Numbered from the stretch's first letter, positions 37,783 through 46,708 are shown. The stretch is DNA of 64,000 nt from Vibrio gigantis (GCF_024347515.1 NZ_AP025493.1:1426001-1490000); one strand, 5' to 3'. The notes: generated by a model not told the origin, from the letters alone. A program made the numbers and translations.

Positions 37783-37843
37783 CCCAAAACAACCCCCATT
37801 GTCCCCAGAGATTTCTGACGGGTTAGGGGAAGCGTTGTTTGGG
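37783..37843. repeat. structured intergenic repeat, copy A
   Basis: CCCAAAACAAC pairs with GTTGTTTGGG at the outer edge (one bulged A), and TCCCC pairs with GGGGA inside. The left 20 bases resemble those at 43665 (CCAAAACAACCCCATTG), also followed by an inner stem. It lies between the csrA-like gene and the cytochrome b561 gene. Confidence 0.55.
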
Positions 37844-37914
37844 ATTTTGAGTTCTGAGGGCAAGAGGTCATGGGACACGTGCCCTCAATAATCGATTTGG
37901 ATCGTCTTTACAGA

Positions 37915-38472
37915 CTATCGCCCGAGCATTCTCAATAGGGTTCGGTCTTTATCGATGATGTGATGTTTTACCGCTCCTGCTACATGTAATACCAAAGTAA
38001 TGGGTAGAAGGTACTGGCCAATGATGTGGTGAACTGTTTCAGACTGTTCTTGGAGAGTAGGGGACAGTATTAACACTTCACCAGGAGTATTTAGGTCGAC
38101 AGTTTCCGGCCATACTTCCAATGCAAAGATGTGAAGGCCATGCCCTCCTGCTACAGACATAACGACACCAGATAATGGCATCATAATCATGCACAACATT
38201 AGTAACCAATGTACGGCTTTACCCAAATATTTCTCTGTGCGGCTATAACCCCCTACAGGTTCTGGCCAGCCTTCAATAATACGCCATGCAATCCGTGGGA
38301 TTAATACAGCGATGATGGCGACGCCTAGTGATGTATGAGAGTCAAAAAACCACTCTACCTCCAGACTCTCCATCAATAATCCAGATAAGAGCATGTAGAT
38401 CATCATGCTGCCAGTAAGCCAGTGAAGTGTGATGGATGCTCTGGATAGCGAATAGGTATTGTAACTCGGCAT
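37915..38472 (-). CDS. cytochrome b561 family protein
   Basis: A 185-aa inner-membrane di-heme cytochrome with four helices. Haem-ligand histidines are visible in ITLHWLTG, DSHTSLGV, KAVHWLLML and LVLHVAGAVKHH. Family members pass electrons from quinol to acceptors such as superoxide. It is downstream of the LysR gene on the same strand, with a 248-bp gap. No strong ribosome site is seen. Confidence 0.88.
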   Translation of the reverse strand: MPSYNTYSLSRASITLHWLTGSMMIYMLLSGLLMESLEVEWFFDSHTSLGVAIIAVLIPRIAWRIIEGWPEPVGGYSRTEKYLGKAVHWLLMLCMIMMPLSGVVMSVAGGHGLHIFALEVWPETVDLNTPGEVLILSPTLQEQSETVHHIIGQYLLPITLVLHVAGAVKHHIIDKDRTLLRMLGR

Positions 38473-38720
38473 GTTCTTTACTCATTTTTAGATTTCTTTC
38501 GAGCCTCACACGCTTGTTGTCGATTATTTGTGAAATGAATGTATTTATAGGTAAATTTATAAATTTTGGAGCTTGTAATGAATAGAAGCCTCTTAATGAC
38601 ATCAGCAAACACTCTGGAAATACATTATGACTCTTCGCCTTATTTCGACTTCTATCATTATAATTTATGCGCTTGTTAGCTTGTCTTTCACGCTGTGGTG
38701 TTCCTTGGTGAGTTAATAGA

Positions 38721-39614
38721 CTAAGGGTACTTGCCACGAAGTTTGTCTTGGAGATAGTTCACGAAGCAACGCACTTTCAACGGGATATGCCGACTTTGAG
38801 GGTAGATAGCGTTGATTGGAATCGAATCACTTGGGAATCCTTCGAGTACCGTAACAAGCGCACCTGTTTTTAGATATTCATCGATCATCCATATTGGTAA
38901 TTGAGTAATGCCTAGCCCTGCGAGTGCCATTTCTAAATTGGTTTCACCACTATTACTGCGAAAGACACCGCGAACGGGCACTGATATCTGTTGGCTGTGG
39001 TTACTAAAGTGCCAGTTGTTGAGTGAACGATTGAAGGTATAGACAATGCAATCGTGACCTTTGAGGTCGAGTGGATGTTTAGGCACCCCATGCTTTTCTA
39101 TGTAGCTGGGTGAAGCTACGAGTAGTAATGGATTGCTAAATAATGGTCTTGCAATCAGGGAGGAATCTTCCAGGTTTCTTGCGCGAATCGCGACGTCGAT
39201 ACCTTCAGCCACGAGATCGATATGACGCTCATCGATCACCATATCTATCTCAATCTCAGGGTATTCAGATAAAAACTCGGCAATCAACGGAGCGAGTAAG
39301 ATCCGCGCAAGAGGCGCAGGTGCAGCAATACGCAATGTTCCCTTAGGTGAACTTACTTGCGAGCGAACACTGGCTTCGACCTCTTCAATCTCTTGAATAA
39401 TGGTTGTGCAGTGTTCGTAATACTCTTGACCGGCCTGAGTCAGTGACAGTTCGCGACTGGTGCGCGTGATCAGCTTTACACCTAGATTATCTTCTAATGC
39501 GGCCACTTTTTTACTGACCGTCGCTTGGGAAGTATTTTGCTCCCTGGCTGCGGCTGAAAAGCTGCCTGTTTGTATAACGCGTAGAAATACGCGCATTGCG
39601 CCTAGCTTGTCCAT
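38721..39614 (-). CDS. LysR-family regulator
   Basis: A 297-aa regulator (MDKLGAMRVFLRVIQTGSFSAAAREQNTSQ-type N-terminus with the helix ATVSKKVAALEDNLG) of the CrgA/DmlR-like subgroup, with a LysR effector domain. It is divergent from the SnoaL-like gene at 39728 (113 bp), its probable target. Confidence 0.9.
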   Translation of the reverse strand: MDKLGAMRVFLRVIQTGSFSAAAREQNTSQATVSKKVAALEDNLGVKLITRTSRELSLTQAGQEYYEHCTTIIQEIEEVEASVRSQVSSPKGTLRIAAPAPLARILLAPLIAEFLSEYPEIEIDMVIDERHIDLVAEGIDVAIRARNLEDSSLIARPLFSNPLLLVASPSYIEKHGVPKHPLDLKGHDCIVYTFNRSLNNWHFSNHSQQISVPVRGVFRSNSGETNLEMALAGLGITQLPIWMIDEYLKTGALVTVLEGFPSDSIPINAIYPQSRHIPLKVRCFVNYLQDKLRGKYP

Positions 39615-39727
39615 GATTGTATTTGATATTGGAATAGATGGTGTTCATTTTAGCTTGGTTCTATAACAAATCCACAGTGGTTACTATCTTCTTCGTCAAC
39701 CAAATTATCGATAGAGAGAGATAGAAG

Positions 39728-40129
39728 ATGAAACCAACTCATACCAAACAAGCCATTCGTGAAGCTATGGATCACCTGATTGACCGTGCAACGAACTTTG
39801 ATATTGAAGCTTTAGAGACGATCTACCACCAAGATTTTCATACCACCTTGATCATGCCCGACAGTACAGTGCAAACATTCAATAAAGTGGAGTTTAAAGC
39901 GCATTTTTCGAAGCAAGCTGAAGAAGGCAAACACCAACTCAATACATGGGCGGAATGGCATGATTTCCACATTTTAGGAGATTCAGCGGTATGTGTATTA
40001 AGCCGTAAGCACAGTGGGATGAATGGGGAAGAAATGAAGCTGCTGTGTAATATCGAATTGCGCTTTGAAGATGAGCGCTGGCAAGTCCTACGTGAGCAGA
40101 TCTTCCTACGCCCGCTTTCGGAAGGTTAA
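39728..40129 (+). CDS. SnoaL/NTF2-like protein
   Basis: A 133-aa cone-shaped-fold protein of the DUF4440/SnoaL type (AMDHLIDRATNFDIEALETIYHQDFHTT at the start and ELRFEDERWQVLREQIF at the end). Such proteins are small ligand-binding proteins or isomerases. GAGAGAGA precedes the ATG. It is controlled, most likely, by the divergent LysR protein. Confidence 0.78.
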   Translation: MKPTHTKQAIREAMDHLIDRATNFDIEALETIYHQDFHTTLIMPDSTVQTFNKVEFKAHFSKQAEEGKHQLNTWAEWHDFHILGDSAVCVLSRKHSGMNGEEMKLLCNIELRFEDERWQVLREQIFLRPLSEG

Positions 40130-40202
40130 TGACTGCATTGCAGTTTGGTTATTGCAATGTCGATATACTGATAACCTAGCAAAACTGATTGCCTAATCAA
40201 AC

Positions 40203-40257
40203 AGAGGCAAGTTGTAGGTAAACGGAATTGCCTATGGCGTAGCACTGCCTCTTTTTT
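40203..40257 (+). terminator. terminator with a nested stem
   Basis: AGAGGCA (40203-40209) pairs with TGCCTCT (40246-40252), followed by a T-run. Inside, TAGGTAA and TTGCCTA make a second stem. It may be the 3' end of a longer transcript or of a small RNA downstream of the SnoaL-like gene. Confidence 0.6.
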
Positions 40258-40276
40258 GGAGCACACTCAAGTTTAA

Positions 40277-41065
40277 CTATTTTCTGCCGCCGGTGAGACG
40301 CACAATTTTTAAAATTAAGCGAAGTAACCAACTAGGAATGGGTGACATGTACGTTTTGACCCCATTGATGAATGCAGGACGATTTTCAATATCTTTCATC
40401 CACCGAACCAAATTAGGGTAGTCATTTAGTGGGTACGCGAACACTTTCCCCAATAAATACAGCGTTGGAAACCACGCGATATCAGCCATAGAGTAAGTGC
40501 TTCCGACTAAGTAGCGCTGTTGGGATAGTTTCTGTTCCAGTATTGATAAAGTATTCGCTATTTTGACTTCAGACTCTTTGAGTACAACATCAGGTGCTAC
40601 CGTTATACGATGATTGTGAAACTGAGAGCGATGAGGAACGTATTGGTCATAAAATGCTTTTTGCTTAGGTGTTGGTAGGCGTCCAAAACCTTTGGCGTAT
40701 ATCCAAGGGACGATATAATCCATGTGAGAGTGTGAAGCGAGATCGAGAAGCTCCTCCATCTTGACTGCATGAGCTTTATTGTTTGGTGTAAGTGATTGTT
40801 CAGGAAACATTGCTTCTAAATAGCGGAGAATAGTGATGCTGTCTCCCATTGCTTCACCATCATGTACTATTGCTGGTACGTCGCAAGTTGGGTTAATTGT
40901 GTAGTATTTTGAACTCAATTGCTCACCTTTGAGTAGATCGACAATGTGGATTTGCGTCTCAATACCCTTTTCCGCAACAGCAAGCATGACGCGACCTGCA
41001 CAATTAGAGTACGGATTGCAAAAGAGGTGAAGTCCAGCTAACGAAGTAAAGTCGTCGGGTAACAT
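40277..41065 (-). CDS. glutathione S-transferase family protein
   Basis: A 262-aa cytosolic GST-fold protein. The N-terminal thioredoxin-like domain has LHLFCNPYSNCAGRVMLAVAEKG (with a Ser/Cys at the thiol-activating position), the cis-Pro CDVPAI, and GDSITILRYLE as the glutathione gamma-glutamyl contact. An all-helical domain follows (STYSMADIAWFPTLYLL). It is the second gene after another GST, 45 bp apart, both under the palindromic operator at 42080. Confidence 0.88.
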   Translation of the reverse strand: MLPDDFTSLAGLHLFCNPYSNCAGRVMLAVAEKGIETQIHIVDLLKGEQLSSKYYTINPTCDVPAIVHDGEAMGDSITILRYLEAMFPEQSLTPNNKAHAVKMEELLDLASHSHMDYIVPWIYAKGFGRLPTPKQKAFYDQYVPHRSQFHNHRITVAPDVVLKESEVKIANTLSILEQKLSQQRYLVGSTYSMADIAWFPTLYLLGKVFAYPLNDYPNLVRWMKDIENRPAFINGVKTYMSPIPSWLLRLILKIVRLTGGRK

Positions 41066-41110
41066 TTAATATGTCCTTGATGTTTTTAGATGACGGAATG
41101 AATTGGCTAC

Positions 41111-42037
41111 TTAATAATCCAACTTGGGGAAATGGACATGCACAGTGCCTACTCGCTCGTGTTCTCTGCGTATGATGATCGTGTTTTCATCTTCTCCGAC
41201 TATGACTCCTTTTACGCCCTGATTCATATTCGCCATGAACCCCCCATTACGAAACGTGATGCTCTGACCAATACGTGGTGAGTTGAGGTATTGCTGCGTT
41301 ATCGATGACGGTGTTGCAAGACAGGCACTGTCGAGACATTTGTTCCCGTCAATTTCTGTATATCTTCCTGTACCAAATTGAGACATTGTTTTATACCACT
41401 TCTGAAGATGATCGAGCCCTTGCGCTGCCTTCATCCCATTTACCATGTCTAAAAAGTAGATCATTGTGAAAGCAGTGAAATCAACGGATGTCGGTTTATT
41501 TTCCGTTAGTAAAAAGTCTCGATTAAGGAGCTGTTGGTTAAGCTGCTCTAAATAGCGGCGCGCAATGGCAGTTTTTTCTTTATGTGGCAGCTCTGCGTCG
41601 GGTCTTTTGAGTGTTTTTGCAAGCTTGATTCGGTCTGTAATAAAGCGCAACGCATGGTTAGGTGGCATGTTTTTGAAGTAGGCGATCAGCATCTCTAAAG
41701 GTTTTACTGATTCGATGATGGCGTTGTTACCCTCTGTCTCTATTCTTTTTATCCATTGTTTCGCTTCTTCGAGAGAAGGGTAGTGGTTTAGTGAGTATGC
41801 GTTGTTCCGTTCAGTCATCACCCGAAGGATAAGTTCAGAGTCACAATACATGTCTGCACCGATTTGTAGGATAGGTATACGTCTGCTGTACTCACCCACC
41901 AAAATTTCCTCAATGGGTCTAGGCATTCCTTTCGGCGCGATGAAAGAGAGGTAGGGTTGTTCTAAATACCCCATCAACAACATGACTTTTTGTGCGTAGG
42001 GGGATTTAAGCGAACGATGAAGTATTGGGGTATTCAT
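41111..42037 (-). CDS. GST-like protein with an added C-terminal beta domain
   Basis: A 308-aa protein. Residues about 1-240 form a GST fold (ILHRSLKSPYAQKVMLLMGYLEQP, RRIPILQIG, DSELILRVMTE, DFLLTENKPTSVDFTAFTMIYF). The last 60 residues (IGQSITFRNGGF, GVKGVIVGEDENTIIIRREHERVG) look like a small KOW/SH3-like beta barrel, which I do not know as a usual GST partner. It is the first gene of the minus-strand pair behind the operator at 42080. Confidence 0.75.
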   Translation of the reverse strand: MNTPILHRSLKSPYAQKVMLLMGYLEQPYLSFIAPKGMPRPIEEILVGEYSRRIPILQIGADMYCDSELILRVMTERNNAYSLNHYPSLEEAKQWIKRIETEGNNAIIESVKPLEMLIAYFKNMPPNHALRFITDRIKLAKTLKRPDAELPHKEKTAIARRYLEQLNQQLLNRDFLLTENKPTSVDFTAFTMIYFLDMVNGMKAAQGLDHLQKWYKTMSQFGTGRYTEIDGNKCLDSACLATPSSITQQYLNSPRIGQSITFRNGGFMANMNQGVKGVIVGEDENTIIIRREHERVGTVHVHFPKLDY

Positions 42038-42079
42038 AGGAAACCTTACTAAACGAGCATGAGTTTAAAGTCTTGGACT

Positions 42080-42097
42080 TATATTCCGCGGAATATA
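42080..42097. promoter_or_regulatory. MarR operator, copy upstream of the GST pair
   Basis: TATATTCCGCGGAATATA is a perfect 18-bp palindrome between the divergent GST pair and marR. The same element, TATAATCCATGGAATATA, stands before the third GST gene. Confidence 0.75.
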
Positions 42098-42216
42098 TTA
42101 GATCTGAAAATTCTTCACTGTCAAACGATTTAGTAAATAGGTGCCTAGTTGTTTGCTCCATTTTCACCAATTGGTTATTCTTACCTTCAACATGATTGAG
42201 AAAAAGATTTTATTAA

Positions 42217-42648
42217 ATGGCTAATAAACAAGCGATTATTAATTCTGATTTGGACGTTTCCCAAAAGGTAATAGGGCTGATCGCCTGTATTGGTCAAGAA
42301 ATGAAGTCTGAAATGACTCGTAAGCTCAAGCCGACGGGATTGTCTTTGATACAGCTTGAGATACTCCATGTATTGTCAAAAGCTCCAGAAAAGTATCTGA
42401 CCGTAAATCAAATAAAAAAGCTAATGACAGATGAGAGTCCGAACGTATCGCGTGCTCTGAATAAATTGATGGACGCTGCACTCATTGAAAAGCGACGCGA
42501 TAGTCAAGATCAGCGTGTTGTGTACATTCATATTACCGAGGTTGGAGAGCAAGCACACATAGATGCTGACCAACAGCTCCTCAGCGTTAGTTTAGATTTT
42601 TCCCCTGGGGATGCTGAAAAGCTTTACGAGTTATTGAAAAAACTCTAA
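42217..42648 (+). CDS. MarR-family regulator
   Basis: A 143-aa winged-helix regulator with GLSLIQLEILHVLSKAP, the recognition region VNQIKKLMTDESPNVSRALNKLMDAALIEKRRDSQDQRVVYIHIT (DxRxxxxxLT-type wing) and a helical dimer interface. It lies between the GST units that share the palindrome, so it probably represses them and itself. No strong ribosome site is visible before the ATG. One cysteine occurs in the N-terminal helix (GLIACIGQ), a possible redox or electrophile sensor. Confidence 0.9.
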   Translation: MANKQAIINSDLDVSQKVIGLIACIGQEMKSEMTRKLKPTGLSLIQLEILHVLSKAPEKYLTVNQIKKLMTDESPNVSRALNKLMDAALIEKRRDSQDQRVVYIHITEVGEQAHIDADQQLLSVSLDFSPGDAEKLYELLKKL

Positions 42649-42669
42649 TTAAGCCGCCGATTAAACTCG

Positions 42670-42700
42670 AAAGCCGACCTAATTCTAGGTCGGCTTTTTT
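42670..42700 (+). terminator. terminator of marR
   Basis: AAGCCGACCTA and TAGGTCGGCTT form an 11-bp stem with an ATTC loop and a T-run. Confidence 0.9.
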
Positions 42701-42761
42701 ATCCCTAACGCAATTCTGAACATAACTTTTCTTACCAAATTCAACATAAAGTCCTTGTAAG

Positions 42762-42779
42762 TATAATCCATGGAATATA
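42762..42779. promoter_or_regulatory. MarR operator, copy upstream of the third GST
   Basis: TATAATCCATGGAATATA matches the 42080 palindrome at 15 of 18 positions and has one internal mismatch as a palindrome. It lies about 100 bp upstream of the gst gene at 42883. Confidence 0.7.
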
Positions 42780-42882
42780 TCTTAAAAAAGAGAATACACA
42801 CCTTGCTGTGAATTAGCTGTTATGTACGCAAAGTAATCATTAGTGAATGTTGTACCGACGAATTAGAGAGTAGGAGAAAATC

Positions 42883-43554
42883 ATGATCACTGTTCATCAT
42901 TTAGAGAACTCACAATCCATACGGATCCTTTGGCTTCTGGAGGAGTTAGGTGTGGACTATCAGCTACAACACTATAAACGAGTTGGTCCCCAAACTTTGG
43001 CTCCAGAGAAATACAAAAATCTGCATGTGATAGGGACGTCTCCCACCATTACGGATCAAGATTTGGTGCTAGCTGAGACTGGAGCAATCATGGACTACAT
43101 CTTGGATAAGTACCCAAGCTCAACATTACGCCCCGAGCCAAATTCTAGCCAGAGAGTGCGTTATTTGTATTGGATGCATGCCACACAAGCTAGCTTCATG
43201 CCACTAATGTTGGATGCTTTAATCTTTAAACGTATGGTTTCAAAAGTCCCATTCTTTTTAAAACCCATCATGAGTCTGGTTGTGAATAAAGTAAGAGATG
43301 GCTACCTTTGGGTTCGATATCACCGTCATTTGCGTTATATGGATCAAGAGTTATCTCAATCGACTTGGTTATCGGGTGAGGAGCTCACCGCAGCTGATAT
43401 AGTGATGGGGTACTGCCTAGAAGTCGCCGAAATCAGGGTAGGTATTGGAAAAGAGTATTCTAATGTGCATGAGTTTCTGAATAGAATGCGACAGCGTCCA
43501 GCATACCAACGGGCTATAGAAAAAGGAGGGAGGTTTACTCCTTTAGTAGAATGA
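42883..43554 (+). CDS. glutathione S-transferase
   Basis: A 223-aa cytosolic GST: ITVHHLENSQSIRILWLLEELGVDYQLQHY (Ser at the catalytic position), GTSPTITDQDLVLAETGAIMDYILD, and the helical domain with SGEELTAADIVMGYCLEVAE. AGGAG precedes the ATG. It sits in its own unit, downstream of marR and of the second palindrome, and should be co-regulated with the two GST genes at 40277-42037. Confidence 0.92.
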   Translation: MITVHHLENSQSIRILWLLEELGVDYQLQHYKRVGPQTLAPEKYKNLHVIGTSPTITDQDLVLAETGAIMDYILDKYPSSTLRPEPNSSQRVRYLYWMHATQASFMPLMLDALIFKRMVSKVPFFLKPIMSLVVNKVRDGYLWVRYHRHLRYMDQELSQSTWLSGEELTAADIVMGYCLEVAEIRVGIGKEYSNVHEFLNRMRQRPAYQRAIEKGGRFTPLVE

Positions 43555-43621
43555 AGTATTTGCGATGCTATTCGTTTGACGAATGACCTAGTCGTGATTA
43601 TCAGCGAGTGAATTTAAATGT

Positions 43622-43650
43622 CGCTTGTCGTTATGACAAGCGGTTATTTA
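43622..43650 (+). terminator. hairpin, probable terminator of the third GST gene
   Basis: CGCTTGTC and GACAAGCG form an 8-bp stem with a GTTAT loop, followed by GTTATTTATT. Confidence 0.6.
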
Positions 43651-43664
43651 TTCCGGATTTCTAG

Positions 43665-43722
43665 CCAAAACAACCCCATTGCCCGTAGGGTAGTAGGTAT
43701 ATTGGGCAAGCGAAACTGTTAA
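43665..43722. repeat. structured intergenic repeat, copy B
   Basis: CCAAAACAACCCCATTG is shared with copy A at 37784, followed by the inner stem TTGCCC (43679-43684)/GGGCAA (43704-43709). The outer stem is less well kept than in copy A. Confidence 0.5.
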
Positions 43723-44052
43723 GCTCTAGGAAAGATGGAGGGAAAAACATCTATTTGAGATTTTATGGCAATTGTTGAGAACTTGCGTAAGCAAAGTCGC
43801 TCTTAGATTTCCTCACGATATTAACTCTAGCTCGTCCGGGTGTTTACCATCAGCTAGTTATTACGCAGCAGAGACACCGAGAATTCGGGGGGAAGTTATA
43901 TCCCGCCTCAATTACGGTTTAGGTATCACCCAAACGGTCGATTTCTTGGTGCCTAAACCTATGCGAGCACCCCAAGCCGTTGCAGCTGGAGTTACTATTA
44001 CTGCTGCTGTAACTAGTATTGTTAGTGATAACTTCTCATTGGCGATAGGCTT
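43723..44052. other. stretch without a supported gene
   Basis: An open plus-strand frame runs from 43772 to 44215, but it begins at a weak codon, overlaps the secreted-protein gene antisense and resembles nothing I know. I call no gene here. Confidence 0.35.
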
Positions 44053-44367
44053 TTATATTGACGTTAAAAATTCTAGCGCGCGCTGCTCATTAGCCCTGCA
44101 TTCGCTAGTGGCCATCGTGCCGTGTTTTAGCTTGATTAAAGTCTCAGCACTTACCCTTTTAAATACCTGTTCATGGTCATACCGGCTTTCAACCAATGTG
44201 GAAAGGTCAGCGTAAGAGGCTGGCGTGCTTTCTACTTGCTCGAACAATACGCATGCCTGCATTACTCCCATCATCTCTGATATGTCATCCTGTTCGTTGC
44301 TAAACCAGCCTGCTGAGGCAGTGAATGATGTTGTTGTGATTAATGCTGTTAGTGCCAGTTTTTTCAT
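44053..44367 (-). CDS. small secreted hypothetical protein
   Basis: A 104-aa protein with a signal peptide (cleavage near ASA-G) and an 85-residue mature part holding two cysteines (MMGVMQACVLFEQ and MATSECRAN), which could form a disulfide. GGAAG lies before the ATG. I do not recognise it; a small periplasmic helical protein is likely. Confidence 0.65.
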   Translation of the reverse strand: MKKLALTALITTTSFTASAGWFSNEQDDISEMMGVMQACVLFEQVESTPASYADLSTLVESRYDHEQVFKRVSAETLIKLKHGTMATSECRANEQRALEFLTSI

Positions 44368-44545
44368 TGTTCAGTCTTCCATTGTATTAATCGGCTTTTG
44401 ACCATATTTAAGCGGTTATGTCCCGCTTTGTGGTAAGTGCCTGGTGTACGTACTATAAAAGTATGAGAACGGAGGTTTTACCATTTTGTGCCATGTTGTA
44501 ATTAATGCTGTTGGAAGAGTGGTTGGTCACTTTGAATAACCAAAG

Positions 44546-44577
44546 AAGCCTCAACCAATCGAATCGGTGAGGCTTTA
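44546..44577. terminator. hairpin downstream of the alkylsulfatase gene
   Basis: AAGCCTCA and TGAGGCTT pair around a 14-nt loop that itself has CC/GG contacts. The T-run is weak on both sides, so the terminator call is tentative. Confidence 0.4.
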
Positions 44578-44635
44578 TCGTTAATAGCCATCTTGTTTTT
44601 TTAGGCTTTGTTTGACGCTGTTATCGCTTTATCGC

Positions 44636-46708
44636 TTAATGAGCGTGTACCGATGAATCTTGGTATAGCTCGGCATCCACCTCTTCGCCTTTACTTGGGC
44701 GAGGTACAATCTCAAACGAGGTGTCAGCTTCAGTCAGTGAAGACAACAGTTTGTTCAGAGATGATTTGTCACCTTTCACGCCTGCTTGGCCATCTTCTAA
44801 CAGTTTATTGAGTGTGGTTTTCTTCAGCACGATGTCAGACACGTCAGACTTATTGATGATCAGTGTCGTATCCGCATCTTGCAGCTCTGAAACTTGAATG
44901 TTGTTCAGGTTGCCGTTCGACATCTCTACGTAGTAGAACTCTTTTACGTCAGGTAGCTGAATATTCATGGTAAATGGTGTTTCTTGCGCTTTTAGCGAAT
45001 CCACTTTTACTGCTAAGTAATCAAGTAGGTTTTCGATGGTCATGTTCGCTAGTACGTCCGGTGACGCGGTTTTTGGTGCGCCCGGTTGTGTGCCAATGCG
45101 AAGCTCTTGAGCACCCGTTAGGTAGATGTTTCTCCAACCTGCCCCTTCTGATTGATAACCTAACTGTTCGTAAGTATCTGCCAAGAGGCCACGTGCAACT
45201 TTGTTGTCTGGTTCAGCTTGAATCACCTTATTCAGTGCTGTCGCAACGAAGCGGTATTCACCTTCTTGATAGTCTTGCTGCGCTTTTTCAATTACGGCAT
45301 CGCTGCCGCCCATGTATTCCACAAACTTGACCGATTCTGGCTTCACTTGCAGTGGGTTAAGGTTTGCAGGGTTCATATCAAAGTAGCCAAGGTACATGTT
45401 GTACACAGCGCGGGCATTGTGCGAGTAAGTACCGTGGTAACCATTGGTGTGCCAAGATTGTTGAATGCTGTCTGGCATTACTTTGTAGATCTCATCACCT
45501 ATGTCTTGCAGAACCACACCGTTGTTAGCTAAGCGAAGGGTTTGGTTATGAGTAAAGCCGTAAGCGTCACGCTGCATTTTTAGGTAATCAGAGATCTCTT
45601 GTTCACCCCAAATTGGCGATGAGTGAGAAGCAAACAACACTTCGGTTTCTTCACCCCAAGTCACTAGCATTTCGTTGATTTTCTTAGACCACTTCAAACC
45701 ATCACGAACCTTCGCGCCGCGTAGGGTGTACAGGTTGTGCATACCTTGGTAAGTCAGTTCACCCGTCCATAGTGCTTTCATGCTCGGGATATAAGTCACC
45801 ATCTCAGAGGCTGCTTCAGTGCCCGATGCATCCATAAATTGCAACTCTAAACCGTCGATAACCAGAGTTTCAATTTCTTCGTTGTGATTCAGTTCGTAGT
45901 CTGGCAATACGTAGGTAATGCTACCCGTCGATAAGCCTTTTGCCAGCGCAGCATCGACAATACCGTGTTCATGGCGATTCAGTGTTGCACCATATTGATA
46001 AGCGGTACGGCGAGACATTGCATTACCAGTCAGCACGTTTTCATCTACGATTTCTTTAGTGATGTTCTTTGAGCCATACACTTTTACATCTGGGTACGCG
46101 TCTTTAATTGCGCGGGCACCACCGAAGTGATCGGCGTGTGAGTGCGAATAGATCATCGCAACGATTGGTAACTCGCCACCATCAGGAACATTACCTTGGA
46201 AGAACTTCAGTGACTTCTCTGCTGCTTCTTTGGTTAGTAGAACGTCATAAGCGATCCAGCCATTGTCAGTACGGATGAAAGAAATCGAAGCTAAATCGGC
46301 GCCGCGGACCTGATAAACCTTACCCGGAACAACTTCATATAAACCTTCTGCAGCTTGGTTCAATACTGCTTGTCGCCATAACGATGGGTTGACTGAATCT
46401 GGTGCTTTGTCTGCATTTGAAACACTAGGTTCGATGAAGTTGAAGCTGTTACGGATGATGTCGCCTGTTTCTTGGTCGAAGCTTGCGATAAGTCCTTTGT
46501 TGTTATTGTCGAAGGCGCGAGTGTCGGCAAAGTTAAGTGTTTTTGCGAACTCTCGGTTTGCTTGTGCCGTCATCTCTGTCGCGTCTTTGCCACCTTGGTC
46601 ACCAATCTCGCTAAAGTGAGCGTGGTCGTGGTTCGCTGCAATTGAAGGGAATGCAAGAGAGATTGCAAGGAACAGTGTTGCATTTTTGAAAGTGCGTGAA
46701 GTTGTCAT
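44636..46708 (-). CDS. secreted alkyl sulfatase (SdsA1/YjcS-like)
   Basis: A 690-aa metallo-beta-lactamase-fold sulfatase with a signal peptide. The zinc motif YSHSHADHFGGA occurs near residue 190, with further metal-site regions at GTEAASEMVTYIP, LWTGELTYQG and LFASHSSPIWG. The rest follows the BDS1/SdsA1 layout: a dimerisation helix region and a C-terminal SCP2-like domain (LLDYLAVKVDS to SLTEAD). It hydrolyses primary alkyl sulfates such as SDS to alcohol and sulfate. AGAGG precedes the ATG. It is divergent from the LysR gene at 46898. Confidence 0.93.
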   Translation of the reverse strand: MTTSRTFKNATLFLAISLAFPSIAANHDHAHFSEIGDQGGKDATEMTAQANREFAKTLNFADTRAFDNNNKGLIASFDQETGDIIRNSFNFIEPSVSNADKAPDSVNPSLWRQAVLNQAAEGLYEVVPGKVYQVRGADLASISFIRTDNGWIAYDVLLTKEAAEKSLKFFQGNVPDGGELPIVAMIYSHSHADHFGGARAIKDAYPDVKVYGSKNITKEIVDENVLTGNAMSRRTAYQYGATLNRHEHGIVDAALAKGLSTGSITYVLPDYELNHNEEIETLVIDGLELQFMDASGTEAASEMVTYIPSMKALWTGELTYQGMHNLYTLRGAKVRDGLKWSKKINEMLVTWGEETEVLFASHSSPIWGEQEISDYLKMQRDAYGFTHNQTLRLANNGVVLQDIGDEIYKVMPDSIQQSWHTNGYHGTYSHNARAVYNMYLGYFDMNPANLNPLQVKPESVKFVEYMGGSDAVIEKAQQDYQEGEYRFVATALNKVIQAEPDNKVARGLLADTYEQLGYQSEGAGWRNIYLTGAQELRIGTQPGAPKTASPDVLANMTIENLLDYLAVKVDSLKAQETPFTMNIQLPDVKEFYYVEMSNGNLNNIQVSELQDADTTLIINKSDVSDIVLKKTTLNKLLEDGQAGVKGDKSSLNKLLSSLTEADTSFEIVPRPSKGEEVDAELYQDSSVHAH

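Noticed and set aside
37783-37843. Repeat copy A considered as an integron attC site
   Set aside because: The outer arms do not match the RYYYAAC/GTTRRRY core, no integrase is present and only two copies are seen.
38342-38737. Minus-strand frame overlapping the start of the cytochrome b561 gene and the end of the LysR gene
   Set aside because: It overlaps two recognisable genes and has no recognisable domain.
43772-44215. Plus-strand open frame of 147 codons
   Set aside because: It begins at a weak codon without a ribosome site, overlaps antisense a gene with a clear signal peptide, and matches no family.
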